64,000 nt of DNA from contig JAAEAF010004278.1 in assembly GCA_011037195.1 (NCBI GenBank), forward strand, positions 30,575 through 94,574, read 5' to 3'. Positions within the stretch are counted from its first letter, which is position 1, and each line of letters starts with the position of its first letter. Made by a program: the position numbers and the translations under genes. Shown one piece after another: positions 25,901-32,519 of this stretch. The stretch comes from Triatoma infestans (lineage: Eukaryota; Arthropoda; Insecta; Hemiptera; Reduviidae). The notes beneath the pieces are model-generated. The model made no database searches, had not been told where the DNA came from, and worked only from the letters and a program-made list of their open reading frames with translations.

Positions 25901-26346
25901 TCCGGTGAAAACTCAATTTGGAAAATCGCAATACTTCCTCTTGCTAGGAGGAGTAAGAGAAAGTAATAAATAAACATTTACTAAAAATTTTGAAACATAA
26001 TATATTTATAAATATATTTTTTTTTGTGAAATATTGACGAATTTTGACCAAAAAATGTCGTTAGATCTTAAGGTCGTGCCTAAACAGAAAATATCACTAT
26101 CTAAATGATCGCATCTTTTTAATTTAATCTATATATTCTTTTAAAAATTCTAATTTGAGAAGCTTCCTGTTTTAGAATATTGAACGGGATATTAAAATTT
26201 TATACAATACCTGAATCCCAGTATTTTTGTTTTTTAATCATTTCCTCTTTATTAAACAGTTTTGATTCGAAGTCGTTAATATCCTCACAGCCAGGGAAAA
26301 TGCCGCCCATACCAGATATCACTACTTCGTATTTTTGGGAACTCAT
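1796..26346 (-). CDS. FASN: FASN-like gene B: 19 exons, KS-MAT-DH part, 3' end outside window
   Basis: Animal type I fatty acid synthase-like protein (cytosolic multidomain enzyme in the family). Exons in transcript order: 26346-26211, 24786-24634, 24162-23986, 21387-21187, 21103-20865, 18350-18120, 18042-17842, 17760-17629, 17394-17161, 13022-12833, 12498-12269, 11744-11443, 11202-11058, 9509-9399, 9313-9205, 6665-6408, 2429-2262, 2186-2029, 1942-1796. Every junction has AG/GT and matching phase; the sum is 3,522 nt = 1,174 codons, close to the point reached in human FASN after the DH region. Visible domains: KS (about residues 1-430), linker, MAT (GHSLGE, AYHS), DH (HSLCG; FLDAV). KS is non-canonical: the Cys position is Trp and EAHGTGT reads EAYGGAS; only the His of KSNIGHTES remains. 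MAT looks intact. Methyltransferase-like, ER, KR, ACP and TE parts would lie left of base 1. Introns are swollen by LINEs and SINEs. The open frame argues for a functional gene with altered chemistry. Confidence 0.9.
2029..2186 (-). CDS. FASN: Gene B exon 18: segment after DH
   Basis: 158 nt, phase 1 in, phase 0 out. [14 protein letters not shown] and [10 protein letters not shown] match GLxxSxxPRR and FVPY of FASN. The donor GTACTA is weak but is the only one that keeps frame with exon 19. Confidence 0.78.
2262..2429 (-). CDS. FASN: Gene B exon 17: DH end
   Basis: 168 nt, phase 1. [20 protein letters not shown] fits the WxGNWxxFLDxxLQ region that carries the second DH catalytic Asp (D1033 in human); the Asp is present and the Gln is Met. 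Confidence 0.8.
3416..3445 (-). ncRNA. Hammerhead ribozyme motif in opposite arm
   Basis: Minus strand: CTGTAGA, stem II GGGCG/CGCCT, GAA, then the self-complementary ACCGGT as stem III, C at the cleavage site. The palindromic stem III would allow dimer formation. Confidence 0.58.
3527..3556 (+). ncRNA. Hammerhead ribozyme motif (type I, short stem III)
   Basis: Core CTGAAGA (3527-3533), one extra T, 5-bp stem II GGGCG/CGCCC (3535-3546), GAA (3547-3549), stem III AC..GT, then C at the cleavage position. Fits the hammerheads known from Penelope-like elements. The two-base loop implies it would act best as a dimer. Confidence 0.6.
4938..6170 (-). mobile_element. LINE fragment, C-terminal part of ORF2
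   Basis: An open frame 6156-5194 (320 aa) begins [20 protein letters not shown] and contains CYAGQVWGF and a C-terminal CxxC...HxxxxC motif ([10 protein letters not shown]...HYLGKC), the standard post-RT region of non-LTR elements. The 3' end on the minus strand has AATAAA followed by TTCTATTCTAT. 5'-truncated copy lying in intron 16 of gene B. Confidence 0.75.
6408..6665 (-). CDS. FASN: Gene B exon 16: DH C-terminal half
   Basis: 258 nt. [20 protein letters not shown] fits the DH GTGxFEVxE segment. Acceptor is the TTTTAG at 6666-6671, which avoids a stop created by the next AG. The region is sandwiched between two LINE fragments. Confidence 0.85.
6940..9165 (+). mobile_element. LINE, RT to 3' end, several frame breaks
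   Basis: Reads [14 protein letters not shown] (about 7040), [19 protein letters not shown] (about 7180), [30 protein letters not shown] (about 7730, for YADD) and a post-RT region to about 8750. Frames change repeatedly and stops interrupt. 3' UTR ends near 9165 with AATAAACACA and TTCTGTTCTATTCTAT, like the fragment at 4.9-6.2 kb, so both probably belong to one family. Confidence 0.75.
9205..9313 (-). CDS. FASN: Gene B exon 15: DH
   Basis: 109 nt, phase 0 in, phase 1 out. [18 protein letters not shown] fits the DH strand that reads PVVFEDVxIxRATxL in other FASNs. Fit rests on position, phase and moderate similarity. Confidence 0.75.
9399..9509 (-). CDS. FASN: Gene B exon 14: DH His motif
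   Basis: 111 nt, phase 0. [19 protein letters not shown] aligns with the DH HxxxGxxxxP motif. His and Gly are kept, but the Pro is Ser ([10 protein letters not shown]). Acceptor tctag, donor GTAAGT. Confidence 0.8.
9813..10070 (+). mobile_element. tRNA-derived SINE
   Basis: Pol III A box (TAGCTCAGTAG, 9820-9830) and B box (GGTTCGAGTCC, 9863-9873) in a tRNA-like head, a body of about 100 nt, then a 3' tail GGGGTAGCTATAAGGACCC...TTTGGACAGCATAGGGCTT and poly(A). The tail matches the 3' end of the LINE at 32.5-34.3 kb. Not a tRNA gene: the acceptor stem does not close. Confidence 0.7.
10075..11057. other. Intron 13 of gene B, no gene recognised
   Basis: AT-rich, with poly(A/T) runs. The open frame at 10129-10389 on the minus strand has no recognisable motif and was not called. 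Confidence 0.5.
11058..11202 (-). CDS. FASN: Gene B exon 13: MAT-DH junction
   Basis: 145 nt, completes a split codon then reads [20 protein letters not shown], matching the L..GxxxN...LFP segment after MAT. Donor GTAAGT. Confidence 0.85.
11443..11744 (-). CDS. FASN: Gene B exon 12: MAT C-terminus
   Basis: 302 nt, ending in phase 2. [35 protein letters not shown] and [12 protein letters not shown] are conserved MAT C-terminal segments. Confidence 0.92.
12269..12498 (-). CDS. FASN: Gene B exon 11: MAT active-site His
   Basis: 230 nt. [19 protein letters not shown] and [14 protein letters not shown] match ACHNSxDxVTxSG and AFHS of MAT; the catalytic His is present. Confidence 0.92.
12833..13022 (-). 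CDS. FASN: Gene B exon 10: MAT active-site Ser
   Basis: 190 nt, phase 0 in, phase 1 out. Contains [17 protein letters not shown] with the acyltransferase nucleophile Ser and AYARGKA with the substrate-binding Arg. Unlike KS, this site looks intact. Confidence 0.92.
13025..13799. other. Part of intron 9 of gene B
   Basis: No coding or mobile feature recognised; AT-rich. Confidence 0.4.
13800..13975 (-). mobile_element. LINE 3'-end fragment
   Basis: Contains CACCGCAGTCCGAAAAAATC and GTTACCCCAAAGAAAAGCAAC, matching the 3' end of the LINE at 32520-34345 in the same orientation. About 175 bp, strongly 5'-truncated, inside intron 9 of gene B. Confidence 0.6.
13976..14895. other. Part of intron 9 of gene B
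   Basis: Contains a short (TA)n/(TG)n tract near 13980-14015; otherwise nothing recognised. Confidence 0.4.
14900..16460 (+). mobile_element. RTE-like LINE, ORF2 fragment
   Basis: Plus-strand pieces in order: [16 protein letters not shown] (about 15050), [14 protein letters not shown] (15330), [20 protein letters not shown] (15470), [16 protein letters not shown] (15640), a [12 protein letters not shown] stretch, then [19 protein letters not shown] (16065) and [16 protein letters not shown] (16175) with [12 protein letters not shown]. The catalytic YADD reads YTDD. Frameshifts near 15622 and 15775-15980. Lies in intron 9 of gene B. Confidence 0.75.
16461..17160. other. Part of intron 9 of gene B
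   Basis: No recognisable gene; AT-rich with a short poly(A) run. Confidence 0.4.
17161..17394 (-). CDS. FASN: Gene B exon 9: MAT start
   Basis: 234 nt, phase 0. [20 protein letters not shown] is the MAT signature start; the exon ends at FIGITAIQ before GTAAAT. Confidence 0.9.
17629..17760 (-). CDS. FASN: Gene B exon 8: KS-MAT linker
   Basis: 132 nt, phase 0. Ends with [12 protein letters not shown], matching the conserved RGY segment that precedes MAT in FASN. Donor GTAATT is less typical but keeps the frame. Confidence 0.8.
17842..18042 (-). CDS. FASN: Gene B exon 7: KS C-terminus and linker
   Basis: 201 nt, phase 0. [19 protein letters not shown] corresponds to the GGxVGxNSFGFGGxNxHV end of the KS. 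The following Lys/Ser-rich linker ends with [13 protein letters not shown]. Confidence 0.88.
18120..18350 (-). CDS. FASN: Gene B exon 6: KS, second catalytic His kept
   Basis: 231 nt, phase 0. Starts KMDALELN (canonical VGDPxELN) and contains [16 protein letters not shown], so the second KS His (H331 in human) is present. Donor GTGAGT. Confidence 0.9.
18485..20740 (+). mobile_element. Jockey-type LINE copy, truncated and frameshifted
   Basis: Endonuclease part reads [19 protein letters not shown], then [18 protein letters not shown]; the RT has [14 protein letters not shown] and [14 protein letters not shown] (about 19915); the C-terminus is [18 protein letters not shown]. Same family as the element at 58.65-62.88 kb (shared PGNPPRxLKRxWPRDLL end). 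3' UTR ends near 20737 in A-rich repeats. Inserted in intron 5 of gene B. Confidence 0.85.
20793..20827 (+). ncRNA. Hammerhead ribozyme motif
   Basis: CTGAAGA, A, a weak stem II GAC/GCC with one mismatch, GAA, stem III AC-GTCG-GT, A at the cleavage position. Same family as 22973-23007; lies 37 bp downstream of the exon 5 donor in the genome. Confidence 0.5.
20865..21103 (-). CDS. FASN: Gene B exon 5: KS, first catalytic His replaced
   Basis: 239 nt, phase 1 in, phase 0 out. [20 protein letters not shown] matches NGYCRSE of FASN. The EAHGTGTK motif reads EAYGGASK, so the first KS His (H293 in human) is Tyr. The final GTAAGT donor lies just before a LINE-filled intron. Confidence 0.9.
21187..21387 (-). 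CDS. FASN: Gene B exon 4: KS nucleophile region, Cys replaced
   Basis: 201 nt, phase 1. Reads [17 protein letters not shown] where canonical FASN has GPSxALDTACSSSLxAL, so the catalytic Cys position (C161 in human) is Trp and the three following Ser are N, G, G. The downstream FQF..LG-like stretch [17 protein letters not shown] is recognisable. Confidence 0.9.
21690..22790 (-). mobile_element. LINE fragment, post-RT region
   Basis: Two minus frames, 22788-22243 and 22227-21850, read [19 protein letters not shown] and [20 protein letters not shown], the same organisation as the fragment at 5.2-6.2 kb. One frame break near 22235. The 3' end is an (AAT)n-like tract at 21690-21712. Its 5' end abuts the foldback repeat at 22759-23061. 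Confidence 0.7.
22759..23061. repeat. Foldback repeat with hammerhead motif
   Basis: Left arm 22759-22888 and right arm about 22919-23061 are inverted copies, with a central spacer of about 30 bp. The right arm has a full hammerhead motif; the left arm lacks its stem III. Confidence 0.7.
22973..23007 (+). ncRNA. Hammerhead ribozyme motif, best preserved
   Basis: Core CTGAAGA (22973-22979), one extra A, stem II GGC/GCC with an AT-rich loop, GAA (22996-22998), stem III AC-TTCG-GT capped by a UUCG tetraloop, A at the cleavage position (23007). All core positions of a type I hammerhead are present. Confidence 0.65.
23062..23838. other. Part of intron 3 of gene B
   Basis: No gene. A stretch near 23540-23590 (GGCTGTGTTGCCTGTACCTA) resembles SINE body sequence. 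Confidence 0.4.
23986..24162 (-). CDS. FASN: Gene B exon 3: KS
   Basis: 177 nt, phase 1 at both ends. Reads from [19 protein letters not shown] to [17 protein letters not shown], matching the FASN stretch with SETE and AMxxNRxS. The copy at 44035-44211 differs by three amino acids (V/I, F/L, Y/F). Confidence 0.88.
24420..24570 (+). mobile_element. SINE 3' tail in intron 2 of gene B
   Basis: GGAGGTTGGCAGTGCACTGA, then AAGGGCTTTGGATAGCATAG and poly(A), matching the tail of the SINE at 9.8 kb. Duplicated at 44470-44612. Confidence 0.55.
24634..24786 (-). CDS. FASN: Gene B exon 2: KS
   Basis: 153 nt, phase 1 at both ends. Encodes [20 protein letters not shown] and a [20 protein letters not shown] segment, matching the conserved FASN region with MDPQ and EAIxDAG. 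Identical in protein to the copy at 44682-44834. Confidence 0.88.
25100..25180 (+). mobile_element. SINE tRNA-like head in intron 1
   Basis: A box TAGCTCAGTGGT (25108-25119) and B box GGTTCGAATCC (25150-25160). No cloverleaf closes, so it is a SINE head, not a tRNA gene. The duplicated copy at 45147-45220 has an extra T in its B box. Confidence 0.55.
26211..26346 (-). CDS. FASN: Gene B exon 1: start codon and KS N-terminus
   Basis: Begins ATG at 26346 and reads [19 protein letters not shown], the typical FASN KS start, then ends in a YWDS motif with a split codon (phase 1) before GTATTG. The same exon exists at 56766-56901 with three amino-acid differences (Y/H, V/I, K/E). Confidence 0.88.
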
Positions 26347-26349
26347 TAT

Positions 26350-27031
26350 GGATTATTGTTTAACATGCAGCTGGTACTTAAATAGAACTTTAGCTATAAA
26401 CTGAAATAAAGAAAAAGATAATGAGTATTTCATTAGTACTTTATTACTGAGTCATGCGTACCTTCTTATAAGGTCTTTAGAACTAAGGAAAATCTGTGTG
26501 ATACACATACATACAACTTTCTCTTAGTCTAATTAATAAAATTTAATCAAGAAATTTACTTTAAAATTGCAAATTTACAGTGTTTAGTTTGGCTAGTCAT
26601 AAAAATGGCGATGACGAGTTTACCTGAGCGGCCTTATGTGGAGATTCATGTCAAAATCAACAAAGCTTCAGCAAATTTTAATGTAAACTAAATGATAGAC
26701 CCTCCTCGTTCATTCACCTCTAAAATTATTTCTTTTTTTTTTCAGAAAAATTTTTTAATTAAAAGTGATGCTTTCTACCTCTGCAATAAGTATTCCAAGT
26801 TAAAAAGCAATAAAGTTGTAACCGATTTTCAGAAAATCCCGCCCCTCCAGTCAAAAACCTATTCATCGCACTGCTTATGGTTAACCGATTTTCTTCAAAT
26901 TTGGAATTCTGTTAGTGCTTCCAATATGTATCAATATAATATAGGTGGTTGAACCAAATATTACACCGAAGTAGTACTTCAAATGAAAGCATAATATTAC
27001 TTGTTGAATTTACTTGCTGTTTTATGATTTA
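26350..27031. promoter_or_regulatory. 5' flank of gene B
   Basis: Upstream of the start codon at 26346. It is homologous to the flank of locus A (56902-57050 and 57600-57960), so both genes inherited the same presumptive promoter or 5' UTR. No confident TATA or initiator was identified. Confidence 0.4.
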
Positions 27032-27102
27032 ACTTATACTGGTTAATTTGAATTAATTTGAACTATTTACACAGCCAATAGTATTTATTTCATTTATTTA
27101 TA

Positions 27103-27139
27103 TACCAACGTTTCGTGCACTTAACGTGCCATTATCAAG
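27103..27139 (-). ncRNA. Hammerhead-like motif with U3-A8 core, opposite arm
   Basis: Mirror copy of the motif at 27665-27700 with the same TTGATAA core and AC-GTTG-GT stem III, in the left arm of the inverted repeat. Confidence 0.48.
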
Positions 27140-27664
27140 GAGTACATTTCTCTTACATTCTTGTAAATTATTGTATTAGTCGAGAGGCTTCGTCCATGAT
27201 TAAATTTATTTTTATATTTTTACATATTATTATTTTATGCTGAAAATGTAACTCAAAGAGTCTTGTCAGTATTGAATTATTTATTTAAATATGATGTCGA
27301 TTGTATGTTAGCCTCAGTATATGAGAGCACCACGTGGTTACTTTATGGAAAAGAATAGTCCACCACGAGAGCCGATCGTAGCATGGTGTAGTACTATTCT
27401 CAGCCATGGTAAACTCCAATCATAATTAATACAGGCATAACTATTTTTTCCATAAAGTAACCACGTGGTGCTCTCATATACTGAGGCTAACATACAATCG
27501 ACATCATATTTAAATAAATAATTCAATACTGACAAGACTCTTTGAGTTACATTTTCAGCATAAAATAAGAATATGGAAAAAAAATATAAAAATAAATTAT
27601 TAATCATGGACGAAGCCTCTCGACTAATACAATAATTTACAAGAATGTAAGAAAAATGTACTCC

Positions 27665-27700
27665 TTGATAATGGCACGTTAAGTGCACGAAACGTTGGTA
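27665..27700 (+). ncRNA. Hammerhead-like motif with U3-A8 core
   Basis: TTGATAA in place of CTGATGA (C3 to U and G8 to A), one extra T, stem II GGCAC/GTGC-C, GAA, stem III AC-GTTG-GT, A at the cleavage position. The C3-G8 pair is replaced by a U-A pair. Confidence 0.5.
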
Positions 27701-27771
27701 TATAAATAAATGAAATAAATACTATTGGCTGTGTAAATGGTTCAAATTAATTCAAATTAACCAGTATAAGT

Positions 27772-28539
27772 GAAGCATAATGCTACTGTTCCCCCAGAAT
27801 CCCCCAAAAAATCAATTTTTCCATATAGTCAAGAAGAGCTTAAAGCATTAATTCATGTTAAGCACCTAATTTCATAAACATATAAGACAAATATGCTGTA
27901 ATGTAATCATGTATGTAATAAGAAAAATTTGAACATTTTATACTCACTGAGAAAAATGATTTGTTGTGAAATTCTTATTTCAGATTTACCGCACCACCAC
28001 TTTCAAGTCTGATACAATAATTAGAAGACAAACAAATATATAGGACTAGTTCAAGTTCATTGTATGCTAATTATTATGTTTTTGATCATTCCCATTATTA
28101 CCAAGTTTAAAATTAAAAACTATAGTATTTGCAAACATACATATCAATAATTCCATTTAATTAACATAATTAATAATAATAGAGGAATCAGCTTTCCGTA
28201 TACATTCGTTCTGTGTACATTTCACTCAAATAGACATTATGTATGTCTATTATAGATATATAGGCACTAATAATAACGTTGTTAAATGTATGACGTGGCA
28301 AAAAGACTAAGAACCAAGAGCTGCATCTCTCAAGATTCTCTTATATCTGGAAAGATAGAGAAGTAAGAAGGGAAAGAGAATGTAGGAACCTTATGAAAGA
28401 TTAAAACAGACATGTTAATTTCAAATGAAAGAGCTGTTTTTTTCACCAACATATTGGCAGTTAGATGCAATTAGAAGTCACGTGTAGATATTAATCTCAG
28501 TATGTTAATTTTTTCCAGCCTTTAAAAACAAAATAAATT
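27772..28539. other. Intergenic, nothing recognised
   Basis: AT-rich, no coding or repeat family recognised. Confidence 0.4.
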
Positions 28540-29310
28540 GCTTAATGCCAAAAAGGCAAAACCTTAAAAGAAATAAATATATAAATAAATAAATATGAAC
28601 TGACTGTCATGAGTTCATTGATTCCAAAACGCACATTTTCTTCCATTCTTCTGGAACTTCTTGTTGTCCTCACGTGCACCGTCTTCTCATCATTTATTAA
28701 TCTGTAATCCCAATTTAGATGCAGCCCTTTCAAATTCCTCACAGCCCCTGCTAGCGCTACTCAACGAGCTGATATCAGCACATCATCTGTGTACGCAAGA
28801 TATTGAGAATCCTATTGTAAGTAGAACCAGTTTGTAGGAATTGTTCTAATTGCGTATTCGAGCGCTAGATACGTAGACCGCTGCTCATGAACGAGCTGAT
28901 ATCAACACATCATCTGCGTAAAAAGATATTGAGATATCCAAGATATAAATAGTACCATTAGCATTTGTGCGAAAGGCTATAATTGCATGCTCGAGCGCTA
29001 GATAAAAAAGTGTGTTGGGCAGAGGATCATCTTGTCTCAGACCGTCTGTGACTGCAAACTTCTCCGACAGTATTCCTTGACCTTCACCTTACATCCACTA
29101 CCTGTAAGTGCCATTCTCGTTAGCGTTACTGGCTTACAAGAGATTTCTAGATTCACCATGATCTTCATCAGTTGTTCTTTGTTGATGCTATCGTATGCCT
29201 AAACTCGACGGGTGCATATACGCATTAAATTCATAACATTTTCTACATTTGTCTGACGGAGAAAATATGGTCGGTGGTTAATCTGCTCGGCCTGAAGCAA
29301 CACTGATATA
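28540..29310 (-). mobile_element. RTE-like LINE fragments with internal duplication
   Basis: Minus strand near 29070-28880 reads VTDGLRQDDPLPNTLFYLAL and YADDVLISA; 28742-28600 reads DYRLINDEKTVHVRTTRSSR. A stretch of roughly 120 bp (about 28756-28880 and about 28885-29000) is repeated, so this is either two copies or a local duplication. Strongly decayed. Confidence 0.6.
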
Positions 29311-30530
29311 CACCTAGAATGTGTAAAACTTGAACTTTATTTACAGTCAATTTATTCGGAAGTTAAACTTCAAACTTTGTTAAACCGGAAGTTTATCTTT
29401 ACGAGAAATTAGAATAATTTCCACGAGTTTTTTTTGTATTTGGGGGGTGGAGTGGGGTTTACTTACAAGTTTGGAATGCTTATTGCACATTAAGCAATCA
29501 TTTTAATTGGGAACACGTTTCTGAAAATATTGATTACGTGGGAACTGAAAATATCGCACACAAGATCACGTGGATAAAATTTACACCAATTTACCTTAAA
29601 CTAATTTTCATATTTCTGACTAACTGAATCAATTATTGCAACAGCTGACTGAAGTTCCACTTTCATTGAGCGACACAGTTTCAATTTGGACCTTTCAGTT
29701 CTCCAGAATCAATTTTTCAGAAACATTGTTTCCAATAAAAGATTGTTACCATTTTTAAAATAATTAAAGAAACATTGTTCTATAGTACATGTTTTGTGCT
29801 CTAGATGGATGAGGAAAATATACAATAAATTGAAATGGCACTTAACACGAAATTCTAACGTCAGGTTCCAAAAAATAACCCTCAAACTTGTATTTTTGAG
29901 GAAAAATGATTCAAATAAAGCTACAAGTCGGTTAGAAAGAGGACACCCTCAAGGGGCTATTGGAAGAAAGTAACAGCATTATTTGCTGCATTCCGATAGT
30001 TCGAGGGAGAAGGGTACTGCTCTGTCTGGAGTAGGACTTCCTTCATGGGGCCATGACCACCTGTTTCCCAGGCTGAAATCACTGGTATCATTGAATGATT
30101 GAATAGAATGATTCCTTATCCTATTGTAAGTAGAACCTTATCTCCCTGTGTAGGAAACAATCTAGGGTCCTGGTAGGTGTATTATCTGGACAAGCTTGGC
30201 TAGCCAAGACACAAAATAGGCTTAACGTCTAGTCCTTGTTTTCAGAATTCTGACAATTGATTGAATGAAATGGTATAAACTGACCTAGATTGGCGACACC
30301 ATTTTGCAATCACTAGACTCCGCATAATTTGATAGGGAATGCTTGGGAGAGCCGGAGTTTAAAGATATTTTAAGATATTGCATTCAGGCCGGTTGATTGC
30401 TGGGGTAAGCTTCTTAGGAGTCTATCTGATCTATATCTAAACCGCCCTTTGGAGGAACGAAATATATGATTGCTGTGAAAAATCCCAGTGTTCAGTTGTA
30501 AAAGTAAAATAATGAAAGATCAAGAGACAT
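29311..30530. other. Intergenic, unknown repeats
   Basis: No gene. CCTATTGTAAGTAGAACC occurs at about 28812 and 30119, suggesting dispersed repeat material. Confidence 0.35.
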
Positions 30531-30531
30531 A

Positions 30532-30585
30532 ATACAATGTTATAAGTATATATATATATATATATATACTTATAACATTGTATTA
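30532..30585. repeat. Perfect TA-rich palindrome
   Basis: TACAATGTTATAAG followed by (TA)n and its inverse CTTATAACATTGTA. A second (TA)n tract follows at about 30589-30608. Confidence 0.75.
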
Positions 30586-30973
30586 TGAATATATATATAT
30601 ATATATATGTGTGCGTGTGTTTTAGTAGGTATAGCTCGCCTAACTGCATGAATAGCTACAAAAAATGACACTATTGTGTACGGTCACTTTAAAGTCACCC
30701 CTAACATTAATGTATTTTGCATAAAGGTGATTTTAATTTCTTTTTGGTTAGCTGTATCTCCTGTTAGTCTGAACAGTCGCGATTTAAACTATGTGAGTTA
30801 TGTTGTTTAACAAATTCACTGACACCACAATATACATCAACACAATCAATTTTCAAAAATCACCCTTTGCTGGAACGAAACATGTGTTTGCTGTGAAAAA
30901 TCCCAGTTTTCAATTGTAAAAATAAAATAATGAAGATTAAGGGACATAACACAATTTTAACCATGTTTATTAT

Positions 30974-31575
30974 TTAGAGATTCCCTGTTATAATTCTGAT
31001 TTTAGATTGAACGACTTCAAACACATTCACTAAGTTTAAAGAAAATCGTTTGAGCCGTTTTTGTTATATTTTAAAACAAACTTTATTGCCCTTAACAGAG
31101 CTGCACGGATATAAAATATTACTTTTACTTGGGTAGCATTTAGAAAAGTCTCTAGTAAGTATAGTGAGCCCAAATATTCAAAATATTTGTCTAGCTTAAG
31201 TTGGCACTGAACTTCTACAGTACGGAATTTTTGATTTATATTACTTTATGTATCAAATAATCTGTTTACTTTTTAGTTTCTTTCAGTCTGTCAGATTTTC
31301 AAAATGTATAATTCCAGAGATAAAATAGTTTACAATGAAACGTAGTCCTATTACCATATACAGGATGAGTAGAATAGAAATAGATATTTGACCCAGGTAT
31401 GCATAAGTAATTGTGGGAAATGAAGACAGATTTAACATTTTTTAATATCTCCATTGTTTAGTTAATAATTCACATTCTAGATAGTTAGACATAATGTAAG
31501 TGCCACAATAGACCCATAGGGTCCCAGGCTGGATAGTCAGCCACCACAGAATCTAATCTAATCTTCTGGGTAATA
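30974..31575. repeat. 600-bp tandem repeat, unit 1
   Basis: Shares collinear blocks with 31744-32355, for example CCTGTTATAATTCTGATTTTA, AACTTTATTGCCCTTAA, CAAATAATCTGTTT and GGATAGTCAGCCACCA. Divergent by substitutions and small indels, so the duplication is old. Confidence 0.8.
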
Positions 31576-31743
31576 TGTTATTCTATAAAAGTAATAAATA
31601 TGCTCCAATTCTTTGAACTATTATTTCTTTGTAAGTGAATAGATGTAATTTAAAAAAAAAAAATTCAAAAAATAATCTCTTACTCCAGCTCGTATAATAA
31701 AAATTAACAAATTTAAAAAAGGTTAATTTAAAATTAACAAATT

Positions 31744-32355
31744 TAGAGATACCCTGTTATAATTCTGATTTTAAATTGACCGATTCCAAACATTTTTATA
31801 AAGATTAAAGAAAATAATTGGATCCATTTTTGCTATACTTTAAAACAAACTTTATTGCCCTTAATATTAATAGAGCTGCACTGATATAAAAATATTACCT
31901 TTATTTGAGTAGCATTTAGAAAAAACGCTATAGTATCTTGAGCGAGCCCAAATATTCAAAAATATTTGTTTGCTGAAGTTGGCACTGACCATACATAGTA
32001 CTGAAGAATTTATAATTTTTTACTATTTTATTTATCAAATAATCTGTTTGATTTTTATTGTTTTGTTTTTTTTTCTTTCAGACTGTCAGATTTCAAAAAT
32101 GTATAATTCCAAAGATAAAATCATTAAAAATGACACGTGTTCCTACCATGGACTGGAATAGAAATGGACCCGGTATCATAAGTAATGGTGGGAAATGGAG
32201 ATGAATTTAACTTGTTTTAATATTTCCACTGATTGGTTAATAATGCACATTCTAGATAGATAGACGTAATGAAAGTGCCACAATAGAGCCAATAAAAGTC
32301 GCGGCGGCGTAGACTGGATAGTCAGCCACCAGAGAATCTAATCTAATTCTGGGAA
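31744..32355. repeat. 600-bp tandem repeat, unit 2
   Basis: Direct repeat of 30974-31575. A CTCTTACT...AATAAAAATTAACAAATTT segment just before it (31678) recurs at 34359, on the other side of the LINE, suggesting the LINE interrupted a further unit. Confidence 0.8.
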
Positions 32356-32519
32356 ATACAAGATTCTACATAAGTAAGTAATAAATGAGCTCTAATTCTA
32401 TGAAACATCACTCATTGTCACAAACTGTATTGTATTCAATTCAGTAAACAACAGTACACCATTTATTTCTTTCTAAGTATATAAATTAAAAGTTAAAAAC
32501 ATTTTCGAAATATAATTTC

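Larger units (their letters stand above)
27032..27771. repeat. Large inverted repeat, arms about 330 bp
   Basis: Left arm 27032-27358, right arm 27441-27771, spacer 82 bp. Arms are almost perfect inverted copies with a few small indels. Each carries a hammerhead-like motif (27103-27139 minus, 27665-27700 plus). No transposase seen; a foldback or an inverted Penelope-type terminal-repeat pair fits. Confidence 0.85.
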
